Notes under the pieces: model-generated
What the model was told of the DNA's origin: nothing
What the model saw: only the letters and a program-made list of their open reading frames with translations
Databases searched by the model: none
Program-made: the position numbers and the translations under genes
Assembly (NCBI GenBank): GCA_902779645.1
Contig: CACZCH010000013.1
Location: 1 to 64,000 of the forward strand
Direction: 5' to 3'
Source: an uncultured bacterium
GTDB taxonomy: Bacteria > Cyanobacteriota > Vampirovibrionia > Gastranaerophilales > Gastranaerophilaceae
Length of the DNA: 64,000 bases
Part shown: positions 34,253-43,477 of the stretch, in pieces
Numbering within the stretch: the first letter of the stretch is position 1
How the letters are laid out: every line of letters begins with the position of its first letter

Positions 34253-35109
34253 TGTCAGATGAGGAATATATAAGAACTCCAAGAGCCTACCAAAAGCGCA
34301 GGTTTAAAAAAAGAAAATTGGAACGTCAAGTGCGTAAATCCCGCAGACGTCTTAACCGTTTGCGTGCTCTTTGGAAATTGTTTATTCTAATATCTCTTAT
34401 TGTATTGAGTTATATGGTGTTAAAGCTTCCTGAGTGGCGACTGCATACTTATGCTTTTGACAGTCTTAACAGCCCGGCGTTGGAGATTATAAACAATAAA
34501 ATTGTTCCGTCTCAAAAAATACTTATGGCACTAAGACGAAACCAAGTTTCTACAAAACCTATATTTTTGGTAAAAACTGATAATTTAAAAGAAAGCATAA
34601 AACAGCTGGAACCGGTTCAGGAAGTTTATATCAGACGTTTTTGGTATCCGGCAAGATTAAAAATTATAGTTGTTGAAAGAACACCGGCTTTAACAATTTC
34701 ACCTGATGTAGGGGTTGAACCGATTGCGTTCTTTTCTACTGACGGGGTTTTGATAGGAAGAGACTATATGCCTTTATCAGACCAGTTTAAGACTGTTCGA
34801 GTCATAACATACGGAGTCGGAGATGATTACAGAAACTGGGATAAGACAAAAGTAAACAATTTCCGTAAACTTGCACTTATGGTGGAAGATGCGTCCGGTG
34901 AACAGGTAGAGTACATAGATTATAGAGACCCTAAAGACGTTTATGTTAAAATTCCTACCGTGAATATTCGCCTTGGCAGTTATAATGCAGGTGTTTATGA
35001 TAAAATTGGCAGACTGAGAACACTCGTTCCGCAAGTAAAAATGCTTAATAAAAAGATTAAGTATTTAGATTTGAGATGGGATTCTAATTTTATTAAACTG
35101 GATGAGTAG
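34252..35109 (+). CDS. ftsQ: Cell division protein FtsQ/DivIB-like
   Basis: A 285-residue protein with an Arg/Lys-rich cytoplasmic N-terminus (residues 1-45), one transmembrane helix (about 46-64, LWKLFILISLIVLSYMVL) and a POTRA plus beta domain outside. FtsQ links the divisome proteins at the septum. Position after ddl and topology are the main evidence; sequence identity to the family is low. It overlaps hemW or runs up to it. Confidence 0.8.
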   Translation: MSDEEYIRTPRAYQKRRFKKRKLERQVRKSRRRLNRLRALWKLFILISLIVLSYMVLKLPEWRLHTYAFDSLNSPALEIINNKIVPSQKILMALRRNQVSTKPIFLVKTDNLKESIKQLEPVQEVYIRRFWYPARLKIIVVERTPALTISPDVGVEPIAFFSTDGVLIGRDYMPLSDQFKTVRVITYGVGDDYRNWDKTKVNNFRKLALMVEDASGEQVEYIDYRDPKDVYVKIPTVNIRLGSYNAGVYDKIGRLRTLVPQVKMLNKKIKYLDLRWDSNFIKLDE

Positions 35110-35125
35110 GGGTAAATGTATTTGT

Positions 35126-36211
35126 ATGCCAAAAGCTTGTTATATCCATATACCGTTTTGTGTATCAAAGTGTAAGTATTGTTCTTTTGTTTCTTTTAAT
35201 AAACTTGAACTAATAACTGGCTATGTTTATTCTCTTTTAAAAGAAATAAATGAAAACTATAAAGGTGAAATGCTTGATACGCTTTATTTCGGCGGAGGAA
35301 CACCTTCACTTATTCCGATAGAGTTATTAAAGAAAATAGTTAATAAATTTGGCCTAGCCCAAAATGCAGAAGTGACAATCGAGTTAAATCCTGATGACGG
35401 GGCGCTTGATTATATAAAAGGACTTAGAGATATTGGTTTTAACAGACTTAGTATAGGTTCACAGACCTTTGATGATGAACTTTTGAAGTTAACTGGTCGG
35501 AGACATAATTCAAATCAAATACTTGAAACCGTCCAAAATGCTAAAAAAGCCGGTTTTGATAATATAAGTTTGGATTTAATTTACGGACTACCGACTCAGA
35601 CTGTTGATGGTATAAAAACGGATTTGTGTAAATTCTTAGAGCTGGATATTCAGCATATATCAACCTATGGTTTAAAGATTGAAGGAGGTTCATACTGGGG
35701 CGAGCATAATCCTAAAAATGTTCCTAATGATGACGTTCAAGCCGATATGTACGAGAGGATAAATGAGATTTTGAAAAACGCAGGTTTTGCAAGATATGAA
35801 GTTAGTAATTTTGCAAAACAGGGGTTTGAATCAAGGCATAATTTAACATACTGGAATAATGAAGAATATTATGGTTTTGGAGTCTCTGCACATGGTTATG
35901 TTGATGGAGTAAGATATTCCAACTATTGTACAATAGAGGATTATATGAATAATCCGACAAAACACGAATATGGCAGAATACTGAGCGAACAGGAAAAGCT
36001 CGAAGAAGAGATTTTTCTTGGTTTTAGGAAATCAGAAGGGATTAATACAAAGAAAATTTTAGACAAATTCGGAGTTGATTTTGAGGGTAAATATAATTCA
36101 ATCTTAGAAAAATATTCTGATTACATAATAAAAACACAAGAAGGATTTGCATTTAACCTAAAAGGCACAATGCTAAGTAATGAGATTCTACCTGAATTTC
36201 TTGAGTGCTAA
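35126..36211 (+). CDS. hemW: Radical SAM haem chaperone HemW
   Basis: A protein of 361 residues; HemW-type radical SAM protein (formerly called oxygen-independent coproporphyrinogen oxidase-like). YIHIPFCVSKCKYCSF holds the CxxxCxxC cluster site; DTLYFGGGTPS, ELNPDD and RLSIGSQTF follow as in HemN/HemW. I use the ATG at 35126 (MPKACYIHIPFC); an upstream in-frame ATG at 35102 lies within the ftsQ end and has no ribosome site. It overlaps the convergent epimerase by 4 bp. Confidence 0.92.
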   Translation: MPKACYIHIPFCVSKCKYCSFVSFNKLELITGYVYSLLKEINENYKGEMLDTLYFGGGTPSLIPIELLKKIVNKFGLAQNAEVTIELNPDDGALDYIKGLRDIGFNRLSIGSQTFDDELLKLTGRRHNSNQILETVQNAKKAGFDNISLDLIYGLPTQTVDGIKTDLCKFLELDIQHISTYGLKIEGGSYWGEHNPKNVPNDDVQADMYERINEILKNAGFARYEVSNFAKQGFESRHNLTYWNNEEYYGFGVSAHGYVDGVRYSNYCTIEDYMNNPTKHEYGRILSEQEKLEEEIFLGFRKSEGINTKKILDKFGVDFEGKYNSILEKYSDYIIKTQEGFAFNLKGTMLSNEILPEFLEC

Positions 36212-37155
36212 TTCTTTACTAATTCTTTTTCTTCTAATGTTTTTATTGCTTCAAGCATTTTATTGGAGGAAAAATCAAGATTTGAGCTTACGTGATGAAC
36301 TGCATAAAATGTCGGGTCAAAAATCGGGTCTCTTAGCTTAAGTATGTTTGAAAGCGTAGTAGAAATCAGACCGATAAGTTTTCCTATCCAAAGAGGCAGG
36401 TACAAATTTTTGAATGTTTTTGTCGGAAAATTCTCGCGGGCTATTTTTCTGTAATATTCATCAATTGTAGTTTTCTCGGGGTCAATGATTGTTATTGCTT
36501 CTCCGTTAAATTTATCCGTTTCACTAACTGCAACAATAGTTTTTGCAACATTTTTGACGTTAGCGAGCGGCCACCTGCATTTACCTTTCCATTTTCCAAA
36601 GTGGACAATAAACGGCGAAGATTTTAGAAAATCAATAACTCGGCTCTCTAATGTCAAGTCTCCTTCTCCCCAAACAGCTGCAGGACGTATAATTACGTAA
36701 TTAGAACAGTTTTCTCGTAACCAAATTTCTGATATAATTTTATATTTAGGATATGGATTTTTGGGATATTCAATTAATGGAGTGCTTTCATCCGCATTAA
36801 TAAAATCTTTGATTCCGTACACGTCACTTGAAGAAACGTAAACAATTTTGTCAGTCGGAAGCTCAGACAAATACTTTATAGGTTCAAAATTCAGTTTTCT
36901 GAAAGTTGAGTCTTTTCCGATATCTTTAGCCAGTCCTGCAACGTGAGCAACAACATTAACTTTGCTCTTGAATTGAGACATGAATTCTTCATTAGTAACG
37001 TCACCTTTTATAACCTCAACATTATTAATATTGTATAATTCATTCGGAATTCTATTGTGAACGAGAGCCAAAACTCTCCAACCGTATTTGGAATACATCT
37101 TGACTACATTCAATCCGATAAATCCGCCTGCTCCAGTAACTAAAACCGTTTTCAT
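36208..37155 (-). CDS. NAD-dependent epimerase/dehydratase family protein
   Basis: A 315-residue extended SDR. Rossmann motif TGAGGFIG near the N-terminus, VYVSSSDVYG, and the catalytic YPKYK. The C-terminal region resembles 3-beta-hydroxysteroid or complex-I-associated SDR proteins more than sugar epimerases. Substrate unknown; a nucleotide-sugar or lipid role is possible. It lies 109 bp after fba. Confidence 0.82.
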   Translation of the reverse strand: MKTVLVTGAGGFIGLNVVKMYSKYGWRVLALVHNRIPNELYNINNVEVIKGDVTNEEFMSQFKSKVNVVAHVAGLAKDIGKDSTFRKLNFEPIKYLSELPTDKIVYVSSSDVYGIKDFINADESTPLIEYPKNPYPKYKIISEIWLRENCSNYVIIRPAAVWGEGDLTLESRVIDFLKSSPFIVHFGKWKGKCRWPLANVKNVAKTIVAVSETDKFNGEAITIIDPEKTTIDEYYRKIARENFPTKTFKNLYLPLWIGKLIGLISTTLSNILKLRDPIFDPTFYAVHHVSSNLDFSSNKMLEAIKTLEEKELVKN

Positions 37156-37205
37156 AAAAATCTCTCCCTAATATAATTTTAGCATAATATTTTTTATTAT
37201 AAATA

Positions 37206-37237
37206 AAAGACCCTAATACAAATGTATCAAGGTCTTT
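37206..37237 (-). terminator. Terminator after fba
   Basis: AAAGACC and GGTCTTT arms with a partly paired interior (ATAC...GTAT), followed on the minus strand by TTTTATTT. Confidence 0.55.
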
Positions 37238-37263
37238 TTATTTATATATTTAAGGTTTATCCC

Positions 37264-38223
37264 CTAGTCATCAGCGTGGCCTGCTGTGCCTAAAACGTCG
37301 CGCATTTTGTGCATAACCATTTCTTTAACAGCAGTTCTGCCAGGACCCATATATTCACGAGGGTCGAATTTTTCAGGGTGTTCAACAAAGAATTCTCTGA
37401 TTGTTGAAGTCATTGCTAATCTTAAGTCTGTATCGATGTTAATTTTAGCAACACCGTGTTTAGATGCATAATTAAGCATATCTTCCGGAACACCTTGTGC
37501 ATCAGGCAAGTTACCGCCAAATTTATTACATTTAGCAACGAATTCAGCCGGAACAGAAGATGAACCGTGAAGAACGATTGGGTAATCACCGAAACCTGCT
37601 TCTTTAAGTGCATCTTTAATTTCTTTAAGTCTTTCAAAGTCTAATTTTGCTTCACCTTTGAACTTATAAGCACCGTGTGAAGTACCGATAGCAATTGCTA
37701 AAGAATCACAGCCTGTTTGTTTAACAAATTCAACTGCTTCTCTTACGTTAGTGTATTTAGCATCCTTGTCAGAAACTTTAACGTCATCTTCAACACCTGC
37801 TAATTTACCTAATTCAGCTTCTACTGAAACTCCTCTTTCGTGAGCGTATTCAACAACTTTCTTAGTTACTGCTACGTTTTCTTCAAATGGGAATCTGCTT
37901 CCGTCAATCATAACAGAAGAGAAACCGCCGTCTATACAAGCTTTACAAATTTCAAAGTCTGCACCGTGGTCTAAGTGAAGAGCGATAGGTACAGTTGTTG
38001 TAGCCAAAGCTGCTTCTACTAATTTAATAAGATAAGTTTGGTTTGCATATTTTCTTGCACCTGCTGATACTTGAAGAATAATTGGTGATCTTGTTTCTTC
38101 AGCTGCTTCTGCAATACCTTGTAAAATTTCCATGTTGTTAACATTGTAAGCACCGATAGCGTATCCGCCTGCTAATGCTTTACGGAACATTTCTCCTGTT
38201 CCAACTAATTTTCTTTCACTCAT
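37264..38223 (-). CDS. fba: Class II fructose-bisphosphate aldolase
   Basis: A 319-residue zinc aldolase that splits fructose-1,6-bisphosphate in glycolysis and gluconeogenesis. Landmarks: ALHLDHGADFEICKAC (zinc His and Asp), GFSSVMIDGS, AIAIGTSHGAYKF, VLHGSSSVP, and KINIDTDLRLA for phosphate binding. Full length. Strongly conserved, separate transcription unit. Confidence 0.95.
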   Translation of the reverse strand: MSERKLVGTGEMFRKALAGGYAIGAYNVNNMEILQGIAEAAEETRSPIILQVSAGARKYANQTYLIKLVEAALATTTVPIALHLDHGADFEICKACIDGGFSSVMIDGSRFPFEENVAVTKKVVEYAHERGVSVEAELGKLAGVEDDVKVSDKDAKYTNVREAVEFVKQTGCDSLAIAIGTSHGAYKFKGEAKLDFERLKEIKDALKEAGFGDYPIVLHGSSSVPAEFVAKCNKFGGNLPDAQGVPEDMLNYASKHGVAKINIDTDLRLAMTSTIREFFVEHPEKFDPREYMGPGRTAVKEMVMHKMRDVLGTAGHADD

Positions 38224-38288
38224 GTTAAGTGTCTCCTTCTTTTAATTACAACGAGGCAATTACCTCATACATAGAAAAATACAACAAA

Positions 38289-38344
38289 CAGGGGTAAATG
38301 TAAACAGGGGTAAAGGGGTAAATGTAAATGGGGGCAAATGTAAA
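38289..38344. repeat. Imperfect tandem GGGGTAAATGTAAA repeats
   Basis: About four copies of (A/C)GGGGTAAATGTAAA-type units lie upstream of the amidase 3' end and fba 5' end. Similar words (AGGGGTAAATG) occur near 35107 and 43004. Purpose unknown. Confidence 0.5.
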
Positions 38345-38377
38345 GTTGCAGGGCGCAATTTGTAGCACCGTCATATC

Positions 38378-39706
38378 TTATAAATTGATGAATTTTATAA
38401 TTCCTTCTGCAATTCCTTTTGCAGCTTTTTTAATCCATTTTTTATCTGTATAAAGCATACTGTCATGCGGGTTTGTCATGTATGCGGCTTCAACAAGTAT
38501 GCCGTTATAATTTGTCGGTCTTATGACTGCAAAACTGGCTGTTTTTACTCCGTCATTGTTTGTTCCTGCTTGGTGAACAAATTCTTTTTCCATTATTTTT
38601 GCAAGTTTTTCTGAATTTTTGTTAAAGTAATAAACACTTGTCCCTCTTGTTTTGTGTATATTCATAGGTACATCGCCGATAGAATTCAAGTGGATACTTA
38701 CAAAAATATCCGCATCATTTTCTTCTGCTATTTTAATTCTGTCTTTAAGTGAGAGATTTCCGTCGCATTCCCTTGTCAAAATAACATTTATGTTGTGTTT
38801 TTTTAGTATTTCTGATGCTTGGAGTGCTATTTGCAGATTTATATTTTTTTCTTCATCTCCAAGACAGCCTATTGCACCTTTTTCTGACCCTCCATGACCT
38901 GCATCAATTATAACAGTTATTTCATTTTTCTTTTCAGGAAGTTTCCGTACTTTTAAAGTGTATTCTCCTTCATCTAATGAAACTTTGTATGCGTATTTTT
39001 CCGGTTTCGGTATGTTCAAATTGTACACAGATTCATCTGATAATTCAGGATTGTATATTCTTAATATAATCTCTTTTTCGCTATCTTCAATTGTATAAGG
39101 AAGTTTTTTAGAGAAAGCTATGCTTTGTATAATTGCATTTTTATACCGTTTTGAATCCATATTTATGAATTCTGCCGGACAGAATTCTTCATCTGTCAAA
39201 GTGACATCAGATTTTGCAATCCAGGCTTCCTTATCTTTAGATAATAAAACTCTGTAAAATGTTCCCATTGAACCGTTTACGATAATATGAGTCCCGCCGA
39301 ATAAATGCCCGATTCTGTTTAATCCGCCGTCAACGGGGCTGCTTCTAAGCGGAGTATTATCATGGTTTACGTAAGCTTTTGTTTTTTCAAAATCTTCAGC
39401 TTGTATATCTTGTTTTGCAGGAGTTGTTTTGTAGTATTTATAAAGAGTTACCCCGTATAAGGTTTTTAAAACAACTCTGTTTTCTCCCTCATGTAGTTCA
39501 ACAGTATGCGCGAAAGCTCCGTTTGGAGCGGTATATATGTGATGTCCGTTTATTGTTAGTGATTCTGCGGACTTTGCTTTTCCGAAGATAAATGCGTAGT
39601 TGTTTGTTGTGTAAATTTTTTTTTCTGTCGGCTGAATAAGTTCAAATGCCATAACTTGAGACATCATAAAAAACAACGATATTAAACATAAAAATACTCT
39701 TCTCAT
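38378..39706 (-). CDS. N-acetylmuramoyl-L-alanine amidase (AmiC type)
   Basis: A 442-residue exported amidase. Signal peptide MRRVFLCLISLFFMMSQVMA. An N-terminal beta region with GYP/SH3-like segment (about 100-165) precedes an Amidase_3 domain (about 250-440): VIIDAGHGGSEKGAIG (zinc His), ECDGNLSLKDR, SIHLNSIG and VEAAYMTNP (catalytic Glu). It cleaves peptide stems from the glycan during growth or division. Confidence 0.92.
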   Translation of the reverse strand: MRRVFLCLISLFFMMSQVMAFELIQPTEKKIYTTNNYAFIFGKAKSAESLTINGHHIYTAPNGAFAHTVELHEGENRVVLKTLYGVTLYKYYKTTPAKQDIQAEDFEKTKAYVNHDNTPLRSSPVDGGLNRIGHLFGGTHIIVNGSMGTFYRVLLSKDKEAWIAKSDVTLTDEEFCPAEFINMDSKRYKNAIIQSIAFSKKLPYTIEDSEKEIILRIYNPELSDESVYNLNIPKPEKYAYKVSLDEGEYTLKVRKLPEKKNEITVIIDAGHGGSEKGAIGCLGDEEKNINLQIALQASEILKKHNINVILTRECDGNLSLKDRIKIAEENDADIFVSIHLNSIGDVPMNIHKTRGTSVYYFNKNSEKLAKIMEKEFVHQAGTNNDGVKTASFAVIRPTNYNGILVEAAYMTNPHDSMLYTDKKWIKKAAKGIAEGIIKFINL

Positions 39707-39762
39707 AGAATGTATATTAATATAAAATTTTACTCAAATCAATTTTGTGATAAACTAAAACT

Positions 39763-41574
39763 ATGAGTGAGAATTACGTACCGTTATATAGGAAATATCG
39801 TCCTCAGACACTTGATACGCTTGTGGGGCAGGAACATATTAAAAAAACTCTTACAAGCGCAATAGAGCTTGGGAAAATTGCTCATGCGTTTTTGTTTACA
39901 GGACCGAGAGGCACGGGTAAAACTTCAACTGCAAGAATTCTTGCAAAGTCTTTAAATTGCGTTAACGGGCCTACTCTTCACCCTTGCGGAGTATGCGAAA
40001 GCTGCAAAGATATTACAAATTCCGTCCCTATTGACGTAATTGAAATTGACGCGGCATCTAACCGTAAAGTAGAAGATACACAAAATATATTAGAAAAAAT
40101 TCAATACGTTCCTGTTCACGGGAAATATAAAATCTATATTATAGACGAAGTTCATATGCTGACTAATCACGCATTCAATGCTCTTTTAAAGACATTAGAA
40201 GAACCGCCTGAAAATGTAATTTTTATACTTGCGACAACTGAAGTTCATAAGGTTCTTGATACAATAAAGAGCAGATGTCAAAGATTTGACTTTAGAAGAA
40301 TTACAACAGAGGATATAGTTAAACATCTTAGATTTATCTCTGATGAGGAAAAAATTAATATCTCTGATGACGCTCTGTTTACCATTGCTAAAAATTCTGC
40401 CGGCGGGATGAGAGACAGTATTTCTCTACTTGACCAATTAAGCTTGCTCGGAGTTTCTAAAGAGATAACTTCTGATGATGTTAATTCGATTTTAGGCAGA
40501 ATATCTTTTGATGTTCTTAACAAACTTAGTGAAAAAATAATCTCATCTTCTCCAAATGAAGCTATTGAGGTTATAAACGAGATTTATAATTCAGGTAATG
40601 AACCCCTCCAAATTTTGACAAATTTATCTGAGTATTTTAAAAATCTTTTAATAGTAAAAAACTGCAAAAAGGACTTGCTCCCTGAACTTACAGGATTAAA
40701 TGAACCTCAGATAGAAGAACTTTTGAAACAAAAAGAAAAGCTGGAAACTCAACAGATTGTATTTTTATTAGAGCGAATAACATATTACATAAAAGAAGTC
40801 AAAATGGCGGCAAATCAGCATTTATGGCTTGAAGTAGGAATGATTGATTTGGCTAATATGACAGAAAATTCGACACTGTTGGATTTACAAAACAGAGTTA
40901 AGGCTCTTGAATCAGGCGGAGTTAGTCTGACAAATATTCCTGTTTCTAAAATAACAGAACCTCAAGCGCCGGTAACTCGTCCAGCACCGGTTCAACCTGT
41001 TCAAGAACAGGAAGTAAAAACTCAAAAAACGGCTGTGAAAGCTGAGAATGATATATTTACTCCTCCGCCAATATCCAAGAAACCTGACGGTAATGATATT
41101 CAATCTATGTGGGAAGCATTTTTATCTAATATTAAAAGTGTACCGACTAAGGCTATGCTTAATCAGCTCGGAACACCGGTAAAAATTTCATCTGATGAAA
41201 TTATTATAACGTTCAAAAGCGAAAATTTTGTTAACCAATTTTCAAGCGGTGCTAAAAAAGATGTTCTTTCTGATGCTGCAAAGGTTATGTTTAACAACTC
41301 TGATACAAAGATTTTCGTAAGACTTCCGCACTCCGGAGATGAAAACTTGCAGGCAGAAAAACCGATTGTAACTAAGGCTCAAAATACAGCAGAAAAAAAA
41401 AAGATAATTGAAAAAATAATTGAAGAGCCTGAAGAACATATTGAAGTTGAGAATGAAATGGAGAATCAGGTTTCCGATGTTGATATAAAAAAAGATTCAG
41501 AAACAGAGAGAAGATATGAATCAGACCAAGAAAAAATGATTCTTGATTTGTTTGACGGAAAATATATAGACTAA
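39763..41574 (+). CDS. dnaX: DNA polymerase III subunit gamma/tau
   Basis: A 603-residue clamp-loader ATPase. Walker A GPRGTGKTS, zinc finger CVNGPTLHPCGVCESC, Walker B IIDEVHML, sensor ATTEVHKV and arginine-finger SRCQRFDF are all present. The C-terminal third (about 375-603) is charged and low in conservation, as in tau forms. It gives no obvious frameshift site in the domain III region that I could confirm. 55 bp from the divergent amidase start. Confidence 0.96.
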   Translation: MSENYVPLYRKYRPQTLDTLVGQEHIKKTLTSAIELGKIAHAFLFTGPRGTGKTSTARILAKSLNCVNGPTLHPCGVCESCKDITNSVPIDVIEIDAASNRKVEDTQNILEKIQYVPVHGKYKIYIIDEVHMLTNHAFNALLKTLEEPPENVIFILATTEVHKVLDTIKSRCQRFDFRRITTEDIVKHLRFISDEEKINISDDALFTIAKNSAGGMRDSISLLDQLSLLGVSKEITSDDVNSILGRISFDVLNKLSEKIISSSPNEAIEVINEIYNSGNEPLQILTNLSEYFKNLLIVKNCKKDLLPELTGLNEPQIEELLKQKEKLETQQIVFLLERITYYIKEVKMAANQHLWLEVGMIDLANMTENSTLLDLQNRVKALESGGVSLTNIPVSKITEPQAPVTRPAPVQPVQEQEVKTQKTAVKAENDIFTPPPISKKPDGNDIQSMWEAFLSNIKSVPTKAMLNQLGTPVKISSDEIIITFKSENFVNQFSSGAKKDVLSDAAKVMFNNSDTKIFVRLPHSGDENLQAEKPIVTKAQNTAEKKKIIEKIIEEPEEHIEVENEMENQVSDVDIKKDSETERRYESDQEKMILDLFDGKYID

Positions 41575-41649
41575 GATTTTTATATACTTTGTCAATATTT
41601 ACAATGATTTGGTTCATGTTAGAATATAATTAAAGATTAAGGAATATTT

Positions 41650-41727
41650 ATGGCATATATGTACGCAAAACATCATCATACTTACCATCTGAACCCGAAA
41701 GGGCTTAGAGTTTTGCGTCTTCTCTAA
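41650..41727 (+). CDS. Candidate 25-residue His-rich leader peptide
   Basis: AAGGA at 41639-41643, then an ATG opening a 25-codon frame that begins MAYMYAKHHHTYHL and ends RVLRLL. A TATAAT lies at 41625-41630, so transcription would begin just before it. Three consecutive His codons plus one more recall amino-acid leader peptides such as hisL, and its 3' half overlaps inverted repeats. It may regulate the downstream membrane protein gene, or be an independent small protein. Confidence 0.5.
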   Translation: MAYMYAKHHHTYHLNPKGLRVLRLL

Positions 41728-41753
41728 AAACTCTTTTAATCGGCTCTTTCGGG
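41694..41753 (+). promoter_or_regulatory. Attenuator-like nested hairpins
   Basis: Inner arms AGAGTTTT (41707-41714) and AAAACTCT (41727-41734) followed by TTTT form a terminator-like hairpin. Outer arms CCCGAAAG (41694-41701) and CTTTCGGG (41746-41753) pair around it. The inner 5' arm is inside the leader peptide coding sequence, so ribosome position could change folding. Confidence 0.5.
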
Positions 41754-41798
41754 ATATTAAGTGAGAAGGTGAGTACGATTAAAAGGAGAATAATTTAA

Positions 41799-43004
41799 AT
41801 GTCATTAGTAAATATAATATCAGCAGTCGGAAATAACAGAGGAATTGCCCCGCTGTTTGTACGTGACTGCTGTATCGAAATCCCGACAAAACTGGGACTA
41901 ACATATAATCAAAACCTCAAAGATTCCAAACAAATGGCAAATAATGCTACACGAGAACGTTTTATAGACGAATATGGTACTTCTGCTATTTGGATGGGCG
42001 GCCCCGTTTTATTAGGCAAATTCTGTAATTGGGCGATTAAAAAACTCGGATATAATTCAGGCGTAAATATGAGCCTGTTTAAAGAAAGAACTGACCAAGG
42101 GATAAAACTTAATATAGAAAAATTTAAAAATAAAGCCCCGGAAGCAGTTAAGGATTTGGAAAAAGCTCTTGCTAATAAAAAGAAATATCAAAATCTTCAA
42201 GCAGGAAAATTTGCTGTTACAACAGCAATTCCGATTTTGCTTATGGGATTTATTCTCCCTAAATTGAATTTTAAACTTACAGAAAGAATAAAAGAGAATC
42301 AAGAAAAATCTAAAAAACAGCTGCAAGAAAATATATCTTTTAAAGGTCTGGGGTCAACCATGGCTAATATGTCTAATGTTAACAAAATGGCTGTAACAGA
42401 TGGCGGACTCACAATCGGGAGAGTCTGGACAGGAAGAAACAGGTACGAACAAATGGAACTCGGATTTAAAAACGGTATGATGATGTTCCTAAACTTTGTT
42501 TTCCCTATTTATTTAGCTAAAGGGTTAGACAAGATATCTATGAAATTCTTTAATACAAATGTCAATCTTGACCCAAAACTTATGTGTAACCAAGAATTTT
42601 TGAACTCAATAAAAGATAAAACAATTGTTATGCCCAAAAAACGAGAAGAAATAATTGAATTTCTTGACAAAAATCCTGATTCAAGATTCTCAAAACTCTG
42701 CGAAGAATACTGCGGAGTTAAGTATTTAAAAAATAGAGTCCGTGACCCGAGAGAGTTTGTTGATACAAAAAAAATACTTGAATTCAGAACCGAGATAGAA
42801 AAATTCTCTAACCAAGCACTCAAAAGCGGTGACATTAATAAATACGCAAAAAAAGCAATAAAAATTAAATCCGCAAACATAGTAGCAAATGTTGGTATAT
42901 CAAGCTTTTTACTTGCTTGTGCACTACCGGAACTGATATTCTTCCTTCGGAAAAAGGTTACAGGCTCAGACGCCGAACCTGGGTTGATGGATATACAAGG
43001 ATAA
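41799..43004 (+). CDS. Unrecognised membrane protein with internal ISFKG
   Basis: A 401-residue protein that I do not recognise. Probable membrane segments lie near residues 64-80, 137-155, 228-245 and 365-390. ENISFKGLGSTM occurs at about residue 180, the motif seen at the N-termini of other unassigned proteins here. AAAAGGAGAAT precedes the ATG. Lineage-restricted by appearance; it could be an envelope protein. It lies behind a leader ORF and attenuator-like structure. Confidence 0.7.
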   Translation: MSLVNIISAVGNNRGIAPLFVRDCCIEIPTKLGLTYNQNLKDSKQMANNATRERFIDEYGTSAIWMGGPVLLGKFCNWAIKKLGYNSGVNMSLFKERTDQGIKLNIEKFKNKAPEAVKDLEKALANKKKYQNLQAGKFAVTTAIPILLMGFILPKLNFKLTERIKENQEKSKKQLQENISFKGLGSTMANMSNVNKMAVTDGGLTIGRVWTGRNRYEQMELGFKNGMMMFLNFVFPIYLAKGLDKISMKFFNTNVNLDPKLMCNQEFLNSIKDKTIVMPKKREEIIEFLDKNPDSRFSKLCEEYCGVKYLKNRVRDPREFVDTKKILEFRTEIEKFSNQALKSGDINKYAKKAIKIKSANIVANVGISSFLLACALPELIFFLRKKVTGSDAEPGLMDIQG

Positions 43005-43105
43005 GGGGTAAAATTAAGGGGCAAATCACGAATCCTATTTTAACAACCCATGTCATATTGAGCCAAACATCAATTCAAGGCGAAGTATCTCTAAAATACA
43101 ACATC

Positions 43106-43189
43106 CGTCATTCTGAGCGTAAGCGAAGAATCTCATTAGAATTTGCGTATGATTCTCTGGGCTAAATTGACTTTCTTTTCAGTATGACG
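43106..43189. repeat. GTCATTCTGAG inverted repeat, copy 1
   Basis: Starts CGTCATTCTGAGCGTAAGCGA and ends TCAGTATGAC. It is one unit of a small palindromic repeat. A decayed partial unit (GTCATATTGAGCC...GCGAAGTATCTC) precedes it at about 43050-43092. No gene lies in 43005-43477. Confidence 0.75.
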
Positions 43190-43198
43190 ACAGAGCAC

Positions 43199-43279
43199 GT
43201 CATTCTGAGCGTAAGCGAAGTATCTCGCAGTGATTTGCATGAGATTCTTCGGCAGAAATAGTTACAGCCTCAGAATGAC
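43199..43279. repeat. GTCATTCTGAG inverted repeat, copy 2
   Basis: An 81-bp palindrome with exact 11-bp ends GTCATTCTGAG and CTCAGAATGAC and inner AAGTATCTC/GAGATTCTT arms. This repeat type (GTCATTCTGAGCG, then GCGAAGAATCTC) is a common intergenic sequence in many bacteria, so it is probably a miniature mobile or REP-like sequence. Confidence 0.8.
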
Positions 43280-43370
43280 CAGTTTTCTTAATATATCTTC
43301 ACAAAGTATCCAATTGTAACAAATTGTAAATACAAATTTTTTATGACTCAAATCCAGTTATAATGCCTAA

Positions 43371-43395
43371 TAGAATAGAATAGAATAGAATAGAA
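43371..43395. repeat. (TAGAA)5 tandem repeat in a leader region
   Basis: Five exact TAGAA units, 7 bp after a TATAAT (43359-43364) and about 80 bp before the next start codon. Changes in the number of units would alter the untranslated leader. Confidence 0.8.
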
Positions 43396-43477
43396 ATATT
43401 GTGCGCAATTATTTCTTCTTTAAATACTTTATATATATGGATAATGAAAATACATTTAAAAAGAAGAGGAGAATAAT

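Noticed and set aside
43106-43279. Possible CRISPR-like repeats
   Set aside because: Units are palindromes of variable length without regular spacers and have the form of a common intergenic repeat.
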